From: Microvirga rosea
GTDB taxonomy: Bacteria > Pseudomonadota > Alphaproteobacteria > Rhizobiales > Beijerinckiaceae
Direction of reading: 5' to 3'
Assembly: GCF_020595095.1 (NCBI RefSeq)
Contig: NZ_JAJDOP010000003.1
Coordinates: 186,001-250,000, forward strand
DNA: 64,000 nucleotides
Shown here: one piece after another, positions 39,123 through 49,197 of the stretch
Layout: each line of letters opens with the position of its first letter
Position numbering within the stretch: the stretch's first letter is position 1
Notes under the pieces: model-generated
The model's input: only the letters and a program-made list of their open reading frames with translations
What the model was told of the DNA's origin: nothing
Database searches by the model: none
Made by a program: the position numbers and the translations under genes

Positions 39123-41519
39123 ATGATGTCGACGACCACGCCACGCCGGAAGAAACCGGCCGCCACCGCCATGATCGCCGTTAGCGCGATGATCGCCGGA
39201 ATCACTGCAGCCGACAGCGCGTTCGCTCAGCAGTCCAGCCGCCGGGCTTCCGTTGCCCAGGGGCCGATCGTCAATCGCGTTGTGATCGAGGGTAACAAGC
39301 GCGTTGAGAAGGGGATGATCGAGGGCGAGCTTCAGGCTCGGGCCCGCGCCCCCTACGATCAGCGGACCGTCGATGCCGACGTCCAGCGTATTCTCGAGGT
39401 CTACCGCCGCCAGGGCCGCGGCCTCGCCCAGGTGACTCCCCGGATCGTCGATCTGCCCAACGGCCGCATCGACGTCGTCTACACGATCGTCGAAGGCGAC
39501 AAGACGGGCGTGAAGGAAATTCGGTTCGTCGGAAACAGCCAGATCTCGTCCAGCCGCCTTCGTGGCGTCATGGCGACCACCGAGTCGAACATCCTCAGCT
39601 TCCTCAAGAGCACGGACGTCTACGACCCGGCCCGCATCGCCAATGACCTGGAACTGATCCGCCGTTATTACCTGAAGAACGGCTATGCCGACTTCCGTGT
39701 TGTTTCGAGCGACGTTCAGTTCGACCCCAATGCCGGCGGCTACGTCGTCACCATCTCGGTCGAGGAAGGGCCTCAGTATCGGATCGGCAGCGTCAATGTC
39801 GATTCCCGGCTTCCCGAAGTTCCGGCCGAGACCGTCCGCGGTGATCTGTCCACTTCGGCGGGTTCGACCTACAACGCTGACCAGGTTCAGCGCTCCCTGC
39901 AGGATGTGACCACCGACATTGCCCGTCGCGGTCATCCCTTCGCGCAGGTTCGTCCGGTCGCCACCCGCGATCCGGCTACGCAGACCATCAATCTCTCCTA
40001 CGTGGTGGAGGAGGGTCCCCGCGTCTACATCGAGCGGATCAATGTCCGCGGGAATAGCCGCACCCGCGACTACGTGATCCGCCGCGAGTTCGATCTCGGT
40101 GAAGGCGACCCCTACAACCGCGTCCTGATCGACCGGGCGGAACGCCGCCTGAACAACCTCGGCTACTTCAAGAACGTTCGCATTTCCAACGAGCCGGGCT
40201 CCGCGCCCGACCGCGTTGTGGTGAACGTGGATGTGGAAGATCAGTCGACTGGCGCCTTCTCCATCTCGGGCGGTTACTCGACCCAGGACGGCCTGATCGG
40301 CGAAGTCGCGGTCACCGAGACCAACTTCCTCGGCCGTGGTCAGTTTGTCCGCGTCGCCGGCCAGCTCGGCCAGCGCACCAACGGTATCGACTTCTCCTTC
40401 ACGGAGCCGTATTTCCTCGGTTACCGTATGTCGGCTGGTATCGATCTGTTCTCGAAGTTCAGCGATCAGACGAAGTATTCCCGCTACGAGAACCGCGTTA
40501 CCGGTGGTCAGCTGCGTTTGGGCCTTCCGTTCACGGAAGAGTTCACCCTTACGCTGCGGTACTCGCTCTATCAGCAGGATCTGAAGATCCCCAACGACTA
40601 CAAGCAGCCTTACAACGACTGCTCGGAGCCGCTGCCGGGGTACACGCAGCTTAATACATCCGGACCCGGGGCCGGAACGCCGAACCGCTTCTTCTGCGAA
40701 GGCAACGGCGAAGCGTCCCTGGCGATCAAGGAATCTCAGGGCAAGACCCTGACCTCGCTCGCGGGCTTGACCTTCAACTACAACAAGCTCGACAACAACA
40801 AGGATCCGCGCAACGGCTTCTATGGTGAAGTGAAGACCGATTTCGCCGGCCTTGGCGGTGACTCGCGCTACTTCCGCGCTACCGGCGATTTCCGCTACTA
40901 CAAGGAGATCTGGGAAGACGTCGTGGGTATCGCCCGGTTGCAGGGCGGCCATATCAAAGGCTTCGGCGACAACGGCAACGGGTTCGGCAGCGGCGGCGAT
41001 CTGCGTATCGTCGACCAGTTCTTCCTTGGCCCGACACTCGTCCGCGGCTTCGCCAGCAACGGTATCGGCCCGCGCGACATTTCGAGCTACGACACGAACG
41101 CGAACGCCGTGGGTGGTACCACGTATTTCGGCGGATCGGTCGAAGTTCAGTTCCCGATCTTCGGTATTCCGCGGGAGCTCGGGCTTAAGGGCGCCGTGTT
41201 CGCCGACGCTGGTACGCTGTTCGGCTATCAGGGCCCGACGAACTTCAATATCGGTGGCAACGCCATTCTCGATGGCTATGCTCCCGGAACCTGTGTTCAG
41301 GATCCGACGATCCCGCAGAACTGCATCGTGGTTCGCGATAGCCACAAGATCCGCTCCTCGGTGGGCGCCTCCATCCTGTGGACCTCGCCGCTCGGCCCGA
41401 TCCGGTTCGACTACGCGATCGCTCTCTCGAAGGACGAAGGTCTTCCGACGCCGAACGGCGCGCGGATCGGTGGAGACCGGACACAAGCTTTCCGCTTCTC
41501 AGGTGGTACACGCTTCTAA
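39123..41519 (+). CDS. bamA: Outer membrane protein assembly factor BamA
   Basis: Central beta-barrel of the BAM complex that inserts outer-membrane proteins. The precursor has 798 residues, with a positively charged signal peptide (about 1-39, cleavage near AFA-QQ). Five POTRA domains follow (about 50-425), and the C-terminal 16-strand barrel ends in a typical aromatic tail (FRFSGGTRF). ATG 39123 is chosen over the upstream GTG frame, which lacks signal-like sequence. It is followed by a terminator-like hairpin. Confidence 0.95.
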   Translation: MMSTTTPRRKKPAATAMIAVSAMIAGITAADSAFAQQSSRRASVAQGPIVNRVVIEGNKRVEKGMIEGELQARARAPYDQRTVDADVQRILEVYRRQGRGLAQVTPRIVDLPNGRIDVVYTIVEGDKTGVKEIRFVGNSQISSSRLRGVMATTESNILSFLKSTDVYDPARIANDLELIRRYYLKNGYADFRVVSSDVQFDPNAGGYVVTISVEEGPQYRIGSVNVDSRLPEVPAETVRGDLSTSAGSTYNADQVQRSLQDVTTDIARRGHPFAQVRPVATRDPATQTINLSYVVEEGPRVYIERINVRGNSRTRDYVIRREFDLGEGDPYNRVLIDRAERRLNNLGYFKNVRISNEPGSAPDRVVVNVDVEDQSTGAFSISGGYSTQDGLIGEVAVTETNFLGRGQFVRVAGQLGQRTNGIDFSFTEPYFLGYRMSAGIDLFSKFSDQTKYSRYENRVTGGQLRLGLPFTEEFTLTLRYSLYQQDLKIPNDYKQPYNDCSEPLPGYTQLNTSGPGAGTPNRFFCEGNGEASLAIKESQGKTLTSLAGLTFNYNKLDNNKDPRNGFYGEVKTDFAGLGGDSRYFRATGDFRYYKEIWEDVVGIARLQGGHIKGFGDNGNGFGSGGDLRIVDQFFLGPTLVRGFASNGIGPRDISSYDTNANAVGGTTYFGGSVEVQFPIFGIPRELGLKGAVFADAGTLFGYQGPTNFNIGGNAILDGYAPGTCVQDPTIPQNCIVVRDSHKIRSSVGASILWTSPLGPIRFDYAIALSKDEGLPTPNGARIGGDRTQAFRFSGGTRF

Positions 41520-41527
41520 CAACTGGA

Positions 41528-41563
41528 GAGGGCGCTCCCCCGGTAGCGCCCTCGCTTCTTTTT
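41528..41563 (+). terminator. Terminator hairpin directly before lpxD
   Basis: GAGGGCGCT (41528-41536) pairs with AGCGCCCTC (41545-41553) over 9 bp, with an 8-nt loop, followed by GCTTCTTTTT. It ends 1 nt before the lpxD ATG at 41565 and so fills the place where a ribosome-binding site would be. Confidence 0.8.
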
Positions 41564-41564
41564 C

Positions 41565-42644
41565 ATGACAGATTTGAGTTTCTTTCCGCAAAGCCAGACG
41601 CTTCGGTTGCGTCAGGTGGCGGAGATGGCCCATGCAACGCTCCCCGACGGTGTCGACGGGGAGCTTTTGCTTCAAGGGGCTGCGCCTCTCGAGACGGCAG
41701 GTCCGCTCGACGTGGCCTATATGGACAACGCCGCCTACGGGGACGTTCTGAGCCAAACCCAGGCAGGCGTCTGTCTCGTGACACCGCGCTTTGCCGGCAA
41801 GGTTCCGGCGCACACGGTCGCGCTCGTGACACCTCAGGCCTATCGGGTTTTCGCGCAGGTTCTGGCACTTCTCTTTCCGACCGCCATGCGGCCGGAATCG
41901 TCCTTTGCCGCCACGGGCATCTCTCCCGGATCCTTCGTTCACCCGACAGCGCGCCTGGAGCATGGGGTCAAGGTTGATCCCGGTGCCGTAATCGGTCCTC
42001 ATGCGGAAATCGGGGCGGGAACTCTCGTAGGAGCCCACGCGGTTATCGGCGCTCATGTGAAGATCGGGCGCGATTGTGCGCTTGGCGCCCACGTGACCGT
42101 GTCGCACGCCTTTCTTGGAAATCGTGTGATCCTTCATCCGGGTGTGCGGATCGGCCAGGACGGGTTCGGCTTCGCCATGGGCCCGCAGGGACACCTGAAA
42201 GTGCCCCAGGTCGGGCGGGTCATCATCCAGGATGACGTGGAGATCGGTGCCAACACCACCGTCGACCGGGGAGCCAGCCGCGATACGGTGATCGGGGAGG
42301 GGACCAAGATCGATAATCTGGTCCAGATCGCCCATAACGTCGTGATCGGGCGCCATTGCGTGATCGTGGCCCAAGTGGGTATCGCAGGTTCGACCACGAT
42401 CGAGGATTATGTTGCTCTCGGTGGCCAGGTCGCCGTGAAGGGGCATCTTCGGATCGGAATGGGGGCTCAGATCGCAGCGACCAGCGCCGTCAACGGCGAT
42501 GTTCCGGCCGGTGCCCGGTGGGGAGGCATCCCGGCCCGGCCCGTCAGGGAGTGGTTTCGGGAAATCACCGCCCTGAAAAAGCTTGCATCGAAGAGCGATT
42601 CCGGCGATTCCGCCAGCAACGACGGTTCGTCTTCCGCAACCTAA
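41565..42644 (+). CDS. lpxD: UDP-3-O-acyl-glucosamine N-acyltransferase LpxD
   Basis: Third step of lipid A synthesis: adds the second 3-hydroxyacyl chain to UDP-3-O-acyl-glucosamine using acyl-ACP. At 359 residues it has an N-terminal uridine-binding domain (about 1-115), then a left-handed parallel beta-helix with many hexapeptide repeats (about 120-300, e.g. [12 protein letters not shown], with the active-site His in [12 protein letters not shown]). The start is uncertain: ATG 41565 gives a normal N-terminus but has no ribosome-binding site, only the hairpin upstream. Confidence 0.94.
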   Translation: MTDLSFFPQSQTLRLRQVAEMAHATLPDGVDGELLLQGAAPLETAGPLDVAYMDNAAYGDVLSQTQAGVCLVTPRFAGKVPAHTVALVTPQAYRVFAQVLALLFPTAMRPESSFAATGISPGSFVHPTARLEHGVKVDPGAVIGPHAEIGAGTLVGAHAVIGAHVKIGRDCALGAHVTVSHAFLGNRVILHPGVRIGQDGFGFAMGPQGHLKVPQVGRVIIQDDVEIGANTTVDRGASRDTVIGEGTKIDNLVQIAHNVVIGRHCVIVAQVGIAGSTTIEDYVALGGQVAVKGHLRIGMGAQIAATSAVNGDVPAGARWGGIPARPVREWFREITALKKLASKSDSGDSASNDGSSSAT

Positions 42645-42673
42645 AGACGTCCTTGAGCCCCGGAGTGAAGCAC

Positions 42674-43138
42674 ATGAGCGAAGCGCCAACCACGCTTCAG
42701 ACTGCCGATATCATGCGGATCCTCGATTTGCTGCCGCATCGGTATCCGTTCCTCCTGGTGGACAAGATTATCGAGATCGACGGGGACAATTCCTGCATCG
42801 GCATCAAGAACGTGACGTTCAACGAGCCGCAATTCACCGGGCACTTCCCCTCCCGTCCTATTTTTCCGGGGGTTTACCTGATCGAGGGAATGGCGCAAAC
42901 CGCCGGCGCGATCTGCGTCGCCTCCAAGCTCTCGCTGCAGGCCAAGCCCAAGCAGGTCTTCTTCATGACCATCGACAAGGTGAAGTTCCGGAAACCGGTG
43001 GAGCCCGGGGATCGGGTCGAGTTTCACATGAAAAAGCTCAACAATCGCCGCAACATGTGGTGGTACCGGGGTGAAGCCAAGGTTGAAGGTGCCGTCGTGT
43101 GTGAGGCCGAGGTCAGTGCCATGCTGGTGATGGACTGA
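42674..43138 (+). CDS. fabZ: 3-hydroxyacyl-[acyl-carrier-protein] dehydratase FabZ
   Basis: Dehydrates 3-hydroxyacyl-ACP in fatty acid elongation; it competes with LpxA for the same pool, which explains its place here. At 154 residues it has a single hot-dog fold. The catalytic His is in [10 protein letters not shown] and the catalytic Glu in [16 protein letters not shown] 42674 follows GGAGTGAAGCAC. Its stop codon overlaps the lpxA start by one base. Confidence 0.97.
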   Translation: MSEAPTTLQTADIMRILDLLPHRYPFLLVDKIIEIDGDNSCIGIKNVTFNEPQFTGHFPSRPIFPGVYLIEGMAQTAGAICVASKLSLQAKPKQVFFMTIDKVKFRKPVEPGDRVEFHMKKLNNRRNMWWYRGEAKVEGAVVCEAEVSAMLVMD

Positions 43139-43947
43139 TGGAAACCGTGATTCATCCCACAGCCGTCATCGAGGACGGCGCCACCATCGGCGCCGGGGTC
43201 AAGATCGGCCCGTTCTGCATGGTCGGCCCTGAAGTCGTCCTCGGCGACGGATGCCAGCTCCTCAGCCATGTGGCTGTCGCCGGCAAGACCACCATCGGGC
43301 CGCGGACACGGATTTTTCCCTTCGCATCCATCGGCCATATTCCGCAGGATCTCAAGTATCGGGGTGAGCCGTCGACCCTGACGATCGGTGCCGATTGCAT
43401 GATCCGCGAGGGTGTGACCATGAACCCCGGCACCGAGGGCGGCGGCCTTCAGACGGTCATCGGCGACCGTTGTGCCTTTCTGGCCAATTCCCACGTCGGC
43501 CACGATACCCGCGTCGGCAACGATGTCATCCTGTCGAACAACGTCATGCTGGCAGGCCACGTGACGGTGGGCGACTACGTGATCTTTGGCGGCGGGTCCG
43601 CGGTCATCCAGTTTGCGCGCGTCGGCTCTCATGCCTTCGTCGGCGGGATGTCCGGCCTCGAGAACGATCTCATTCCCTATGGCATGGCCATGGGGAACCG
43701 GGCACATCTGGCCGGTCTCAACATCATCGGTCTGCGCCGTCGCGGTTTCACGCGGGAGCAGATTCACGATATTCGGCGGGCCTATCGGCTTCTCTTTGCC
43801 GATGAGGGCACATTGTCTGAGCGGGTGGAGGATGTCGCGGCCGAGTTCGACAGCCATCCTTTCGTTCATGAAATCCTTGATTTCATCCGTGAAGGCAAGG
43901 ATCGGGCGATCTGCACGCCCCGGGATCCGGTCGGTTCGGTCGGATGA
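43138..43947 (+). CDS. lpxA: UDP-N-acetylglucosamine acyltransferase LpxA
   Basis: First step of lipid A synthesis: transfers a 3-hydroxyacyl chain from ACP to UDP-GlcNAc. At 269 residues, with a left-handed beta-helix of hexapeptide repeats (about 5-185) and an alpha-helical C-terminal part. The active-site His lies in FLANSHVGHDTRVG, and GMAMGNRAHLAGLN marks the pantetheine site region. It overlaps fabZ by one base (TGATG) and lpxI by four. Confidence 0.97.
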   Translation: METVIHPTAVIEDGATIGAGVKIGPFCMVGPEVVLGDGCQLLSHVAVAGKTTIGPRTRIFPFASIGHIPQDLKYRGEPSTLTIGADCMIREGVTMNPGTEGGGLQTVIGDRCAFLANSHVGHDTRVGNDVILSNNVMLAGHVTVGDYVIFGGGSAVIQFARVGSHAFVGGMSGLENDLIPYGMAMGNRAHLAGLNIIGLRRRGFTREQIHDIRRAYRLLFADEGTLSERVEDVAAEFDSHPFVHEILDFIREGKDRAICTPRDPVGSVG

Positions 43948-44810
43948 CGGATACCGGCCCGATCGCGATTCTCGCCGGGTCCGGACAGCTTCCCATTCAG
44001 CTGGTCGAACACCTGGAGCGAACCGGACAGGAATGCCGGGTGCTAGCCTTTCGAGGGTTCGCAGCGCCTGAGTTGCGGCGGCGTGCGCAGGCCAATGTCG
44101 ATCTGCTCGACCTCAAAACCATCATGGCGACCCTGGAGGCCTGGAAGCCGCGGGCCGTTGCCCTCGTCGGCGCGGTGCGCCGTCCAGGTTTTTCGGCGCT
44201 TCTCGGTGCTTACTCCCTCTTGCGCAATCGCCAGGAGGTGAAGGAGGTCATCACGCGGGGGGATGATCAGGTCCTGCGCGGGGCGGTGATGCTGCTCGAA
44301 GAGCGTGGATTCCGGGTGGTCGGCGCCCACGAACTCGCCCCCGGTCTTGTCGCGCCCCTCACCTTGAGCGGTCGGCATCGGCCGACGGAGGACGACCGGC
44401 ATTCCGTCACCTTCGGGATCGATCTCCTGTCCTCCCTGTCGGCCTTCGATATCGGGCAGGCCGCGGTGGTGGCCCGTCGACACGTCCTCGCCGTCGAGGG
44501 GCCGGAAGGAACCGACCGCATGCTGCGGCGAGTGTCAGGCTTCCGGCAGGCGTGGTTCGGCCTGCGTCGTCGACGTGAGGGCGGGGTCCTCATCAAAGCT
44601 GCCAAGCGCGGGCAGGACCTACGGGTGGATATGCCTGCCATCGGTCCGCGGACCGTCGCCGAGGCGGCACGGGCAGGCCTCTCCGGTATTGCGGTCGGCG
44701 CAGGATCCACCCTGATCCTCGAGCAGGACAGGACGATGGAGCTGGCCGACAGGCTCGGCCTATTCCTTGTCGCGGTGACCTTGCCGTGGATGGAAGGCGG
44801 TCATGACTAA
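43944..44810 (+). CDS. lpxI: UDP-2,3-diacylglucosamine pyrophosphatase LpxI
   Basis: Hydrolyses UDP-2,3-diacylglucosamine to lipid X and UMP, the step done by LpxH in enterobacteria. At 288 residues it fits the LpxI (DUF1009) family: N-terminal IAILAGSGQLPIQLVEHL, then EVKEVITRGDDQVLRGAV, and the C-terminal GVLIKAAKRGQDLRVDMPAIG-type block. The window thus uses the alphaproteobacterial route. It overlaps lpxA by 4 bp and lpxB by 8 bp, so the three are tightly coupled. Confidence 0.95.
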   Translation: MTDTGPIAILAGSGQLPIQLVEHLERTGQECRVLAFRGFAAPELRRRAQANVDLLDLKTIMATLEAWKPRAVALVGAVRRPGFSALLGAYSLLRNRQEVKEVITRGDDQVLRGAVMLLEERGFRVVGAHELAPGLVAPLTLSGRHRPTEDDRHSVTFGIDLLSSLSAFDIGQAAVVARRHVLAVEGPEGTDRMLRRVSGFRQAWFGLRRRREGGVLIKAAKRGQDLRVDMPAIGPRTVAEAARAGLSGIAVGAGSTLILEQDRTMELADRLGLFLVAVTLPWMEGGHD

Positions 44811-45990
44811 AGACCCCGCACGCCTTCGCATATGGATCGTGGCCGGGGAGGAGTCCGGCGACCAGCTCGGGGCCAAGCTCATGCGGTCGCTCAAGGCCCG
44901 TCTCGGTGCCGACCGGATCGGGTTCGAAGGTGTCGGCGGGCACGCCATGGCTCGGGAGGGGCTCACGAGCCTGTTTCCCCTCGAGGATATTGCGGTCATG
45001 GGCATTTCGGCCGTCATCGCCCGACTGCCCACGATCCTGAGCCGCATCCGTCTGACGGCAGACGCCACCATCAAGGCGGAACCCGACCTCCTGGTCATTA
45101 TCGACAGTCCGGACTTCACTCACAGGGTTGCCAAGGCGGTCAGACGGCAAGCGCCCGATATTCCTGTCGTTGACTACGTCAGCCCATCCGTCTGGGCTTG
45201 GCGGCCCGGCCGTGCCCCGAAGATGCGCGCGTACGTGGACCATCTTCTGGCCCTGTTGCCCTTCGAGCCGGAGGCGCATCGCCGTTTAGGCGGCCCTCCC
45301 ACGACCTATGTCGGACACCCGCTCATCGAACGCCTGAGTGAAATCCGCCCGGCGCCCGGGGAGCGCGGATCGTCCTTTGACGAGCCCGCCAAACTCCTTG
45401 TGCTTCCCGGCAGCCGCCGCTCGGAGGTCGGCCGATTGATGGAGCCATTCGGGGCGGCTCTCGCGCTGCTCCAGGAGCGCTCGTCCCGACCGTTCACCGT
45501 GACCATTCCGGCGGTGCCGCATCTCGCCCATGAGATTCGGGAGCGGGCCGCGTCGTGGAGCATCAGACCGACCATCGTCGAGGGCGAGGCTGCAAAGTGG
45601 ACGGCATTCCGCCAAGCCGACGCGGCCCTTGCCGCCTCCGGCACGGTGACCCTGGAGCTGGGCCTGTCAGGTGTGCCGATGGTCGTGGCCTATCGGGTCT
45701 CGAAGCTCGAAGAAGTCCTGAAGTACCTTATCAAGGCGCCGTCCATCGTCCTGACCAACTTGGTTCTGGGAGAGAACGTCATTCCGGAACTGATCCAGTG
45801 GGATTGCACGCCGGAGAAACTTGCCGGGACCGTTCTGCCGCTTCTGACTGATACGCCTGAGCGCAGACGGCAGGAGGAGGCGTTCCGGCGTCTCGACGAT
45901 CTCATGCGTATCGGCGATGAAGCGCCGAGCGAGCGAGCCGCTCGCATCGTGGAGGACGTGCTGAGGACGAGGAAGCCCGGGCAGTCATAA
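44803..45990 (+). CDS. lpxB: Lipid-A-disaccharide synthase LpxB
   Basis: Glycosyltransferase family 19 enzyme at the inner membrane that joins lipid X and UDP-2,3-diacylglucosamine into the lipid A disaccharide. At 395 residues. Family landmarks are IVAGEESGDQLGAKLM at the start, GVGGHAMAREG (about 44-54), DYVSPSVWAWRPGRA (about 125-139), the LPGSRRSEV nucleotide site and the C-terminal ASGTVTLELGL. Its first 8 bases overlap lpxI. It closes the rpsB-lpxB cluster. Confidence 0.97.
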   Translation: MTKDPARLRIWIVAGEESGDQLGAKLMRSLKARLGADRIGFEGVGGHAMAREGLTSLFPLEDIAVMGISAVIARLPTILSRIRLTADATIKAEPDLLVIIDSPDFTHRVAKAVRRQAPDIPVVDYVSPSVWAWRPGRAPKMRAYVDHLLALLPFEPEAHRRLGGPPTTYVGHPLIERLSEIRPAPGERGSSFDEPAKLLVLPGSRRSEVGRLMEPFGAALALLQERSSRPFTVTIPAVPHLAHEIRERAASWSIRPTIVEGEAAKWTAFRQADAALAASGTVTLELGLSGVPMVVAYRVSKLEEVLKYLIKAPSIVLTNLVLGENVIPELIQWDCTPEKLAGTVLPLLTDTPERRRQEEAFRRLDDLMRIGDEAPSERAARIVEDVLRTRKPGQS

Positions 45991-46003
45991 AGAGCAACTT
46001 CCG

Positions 46004-46065
46004 TCAGGTTTCTCGGAATCGTCCAGGCGAGAGTCAGGCCGCACGGCGTTGCCGATGAAACCTGA
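46004..46065. repeat. Inverted repeat after lpxB
   Basis: TCAGGTTTC (46004-46012) is the exact reverse complement of GAAACCTGA (46057-46065), 44 nt apart. No T-tract follows. It may fold at the end of the lpx transcript. The rest of 45991-46277 shows nothing I can identify beyond the ribosome-binding site of the next gene. Confidence 0.35.
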
Positions 46066-46277
46066 GAGCCTTGTTCGATACCACCGATTCCACGCGCCAA
46101 TGCAGCCTGTATCGACCCATATCGCCCTTGGTACTGTTCGGCTCCATGGCGGCTTCTCCATGCTGAGCTTTGCAGCTTGAGGGCCTGGACGCTATCATGC
46201 GTCACTGGTGGGACACCTTTGATGCGGCAACGGACCTTGCCCTTATTGGATGGCAGCACCTGCGGGAGGACGTGGCA

Positions 46278-47558
46278 ATGACCTCCGACCTCGATTGCTT
46301 CGACGTTGCCGTCATTGGCGCCGGATGGGCCGGACTCGGCGTGAGTTACTACTTGGCTCAAGCCGGACTGCGGCACTGCGTGCTCGAGCGAAGCCGGATC
46401 GGCGAGACCTGGCGCACGCAACGGTGGGATACCTTTCGGTTGAACACGCCCAATTGGGCATCGATGATGCCCGGCGACCGATATGATGGCCCCGATCCTG
46501 ACGGCTTCATGACGCGCGACGCATTCGTCGCGCTCCTCGAGGACTTTGCCGCGCGAAACAACTTGCCCGTCGAAACGCAGACCCCTGTATCCGCTCTGAC
46601 CTTCGATGGCGAGCAGGACAAGCTCCGTCTCGAAACCAGCCGCGGCGTGCGATGGGCGCGCAACGTGGTGATCGCGAGCGGCAGCCTGAACCGACCGCGC
46701 CGCCCGCAGGCGGCTGCATCTCTGCCCCTCGGCCTCCTGCAACTCGACGCATCGGACTATCGAAATCCGACATCGCTTCCGGCGGGCGCCGTATTGGTCG
46801 TCGGCAGCGCACAATGCGGCGGCCAGATCGCCGAGGACTTGGTCCGGGCCGGTCGCACGGTCTTTCTCGCCACGGGCAGGGTTGGGCGCGTGCCACGTCG
46901 ATACCGGGGCCGCGATATCGTCTTTTGGTTTACGCGGAGCGGCCTCTTCGATGTGCCGCGCAAGGAGTTCGTCGAGGCGTCGGGCTATATCATGGGACGG
47001 CCGCTGCTCGGCGCCGGCCGCACCATCAGCCTGCAATCGCTCAGTGCACAAGGGGTCGTTCTTCTCGGCCGCTTGATTGGGATCGAGGATGGATGCCTGA
47101 CCTTCGCGGCAAACCTTGAGGAGAACGTTCAATTCGGGGACGCGGTGTCGACGAGGATCAAGCGCTCCATCGACGCTCATATCGCAAGCGAGGGCATCGA
47201 TGCGCCCGCGGCGGACGATGATCCCGATGAGACGGTCGCCCCGCGTCTTCCCGATCCGCCCATCCGCTCACTGAACCTGGCTGAGGATGGTATTGCGTCG
47301 CTGATCTGGTGCACCGGGTTCGAGGGGGATTTTGGATGGGTGCGGGTTCCGGGTGTGCTCGACGCACGCGGCCAGCCGGTGCAGGAGGAGGGGATCACGG
47401 CGCAGCCAGGCCTCTATTTCGCGGGCCTGGACTTCGCCTTCACCCGGAACTCCGGTACGCTCCTGGCGCTCGCTAAAGAGAGTCAACACTTGGTCGGCCA
47501 TCTCCTGGCTCGCCATGCGCCGACTTACCAACGCGGCTTAAACTCTTCCGGGCCCTGA
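46278..47558 (+). CDS. Flavin-containing monooxygenase-like FAD/NAD(P)-dependent oxidoreductase
   Basis: A 426-residue soluble flavoprotein. The N-terminal FAD Rossmann motif is GAGWAGLG (residues 14-21), followed by ETWRTQRWDTFRLNTPNW, typical of the CzcO/YUCCA-like branch. A second nucleotide-binding motif, VLVVGSAQCGGQIA, starts near residue 173 and would bind NAD(P)H. The C-terminus has the ATG-like LIWCTGFEGDF and FAGLDFAFTRNSGT blocks. The substrate is unknown. ATG 46278 is supported by GGGAGGA upstream. It sits between lpxB and the convergent gltA, two genes usually adjacent in relatives, so it looks inserted. The best alternative is a different class B-like monooxygenase. Confidence 0.8.
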   Translation: MTSDLDCFDVAVIGAGWAGLGVSYYLAQAGLRHCVLERSRIGETWRTQRWDTFRLNTPNWASMMPGDRYDGPDPDGFMTRDAFVALLEDFAARNNLPVETQTPVSALTFDGEQDKLRLETSRGVRWARNVVIASGSLNRPRRPQAAASLPLGLLQLDASDYRNPTSLPAGAVLVVGSAQCGGQIAEDLVRAGRTVFLATGRVGRVPRRYRGRDIVFWFTRSGLFDVPRKEFVEASGYIMGRPLLGAGRTISLQSLSAQGVVLLGRLIGIEDGCLTFAANLEENVQFGDAVSTRIKRSIDAHIASEGIDAPAADDDPDETVAPRLPDPPIRSLNLAEDGIASLIWCTGFEGDFGWVRVPGVLDARGQPVQEEGITAQPGLYFAGLDFAFTRNSGTLLALAKESQHLVGHLLARHAPTYQRGLNSSGP

Positions 47559-47680
47559 ACGCGGCGCCTCTTCAGGGGCTGGCTCTGAAACGAGTGGCTT
47601 TGCCGAACGGATGACGTTCTTTCGGATGAGCCCGAGCACGAGGCGATCACGGCTGTCTTCCTGCCGCTTCGATAGCGAGA

Positions 47681-47713
47681 AACAAAAAGAAAGGGGCCCG
47701 GTCGGCCCCTTTC
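47681..47713 (-). terminator. Intrinsic terminator of gltA
   Basis: On the minus strand a 10-bp stem, GAAAGGGGCC/GGCCCCTTTC, with a 5-nt loop is followed by TTTTTG. It starts 23 bp after the gltA stop codon and separates it from the convergent monooxygenase-like gene. Confidence 0.88.
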
Positions 47714-47735
47714 TCATATTCCCTGTCCGGATGAC

Positions 47736-49028
<1,293 letters not shown>

Positions 49029-49197
49029 GCGTCTTCGCCCTTTCAACAAGAGGCCGGGCATAACCTAGGGCAGTCGTAGATCAGGAGAAGGTCTCTTGTC
49101 GGGGCTGCCGAACCGAGGTCGCCGGTCGGTGGGAGGATGGGTTTGGGTAGCTTATCCATACGGAGGGGGCAAGCACGTCTAAAGGAGAGTGCGCCTG

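Noticed and set aside
39039-41486. 815-codon minus-strand open frame opposite bamA
   Set aside because: Shadow of bamA; no ribosome-binding site or recognisable domain, and bamA has a full signal peptide, POTRA and barrel order.
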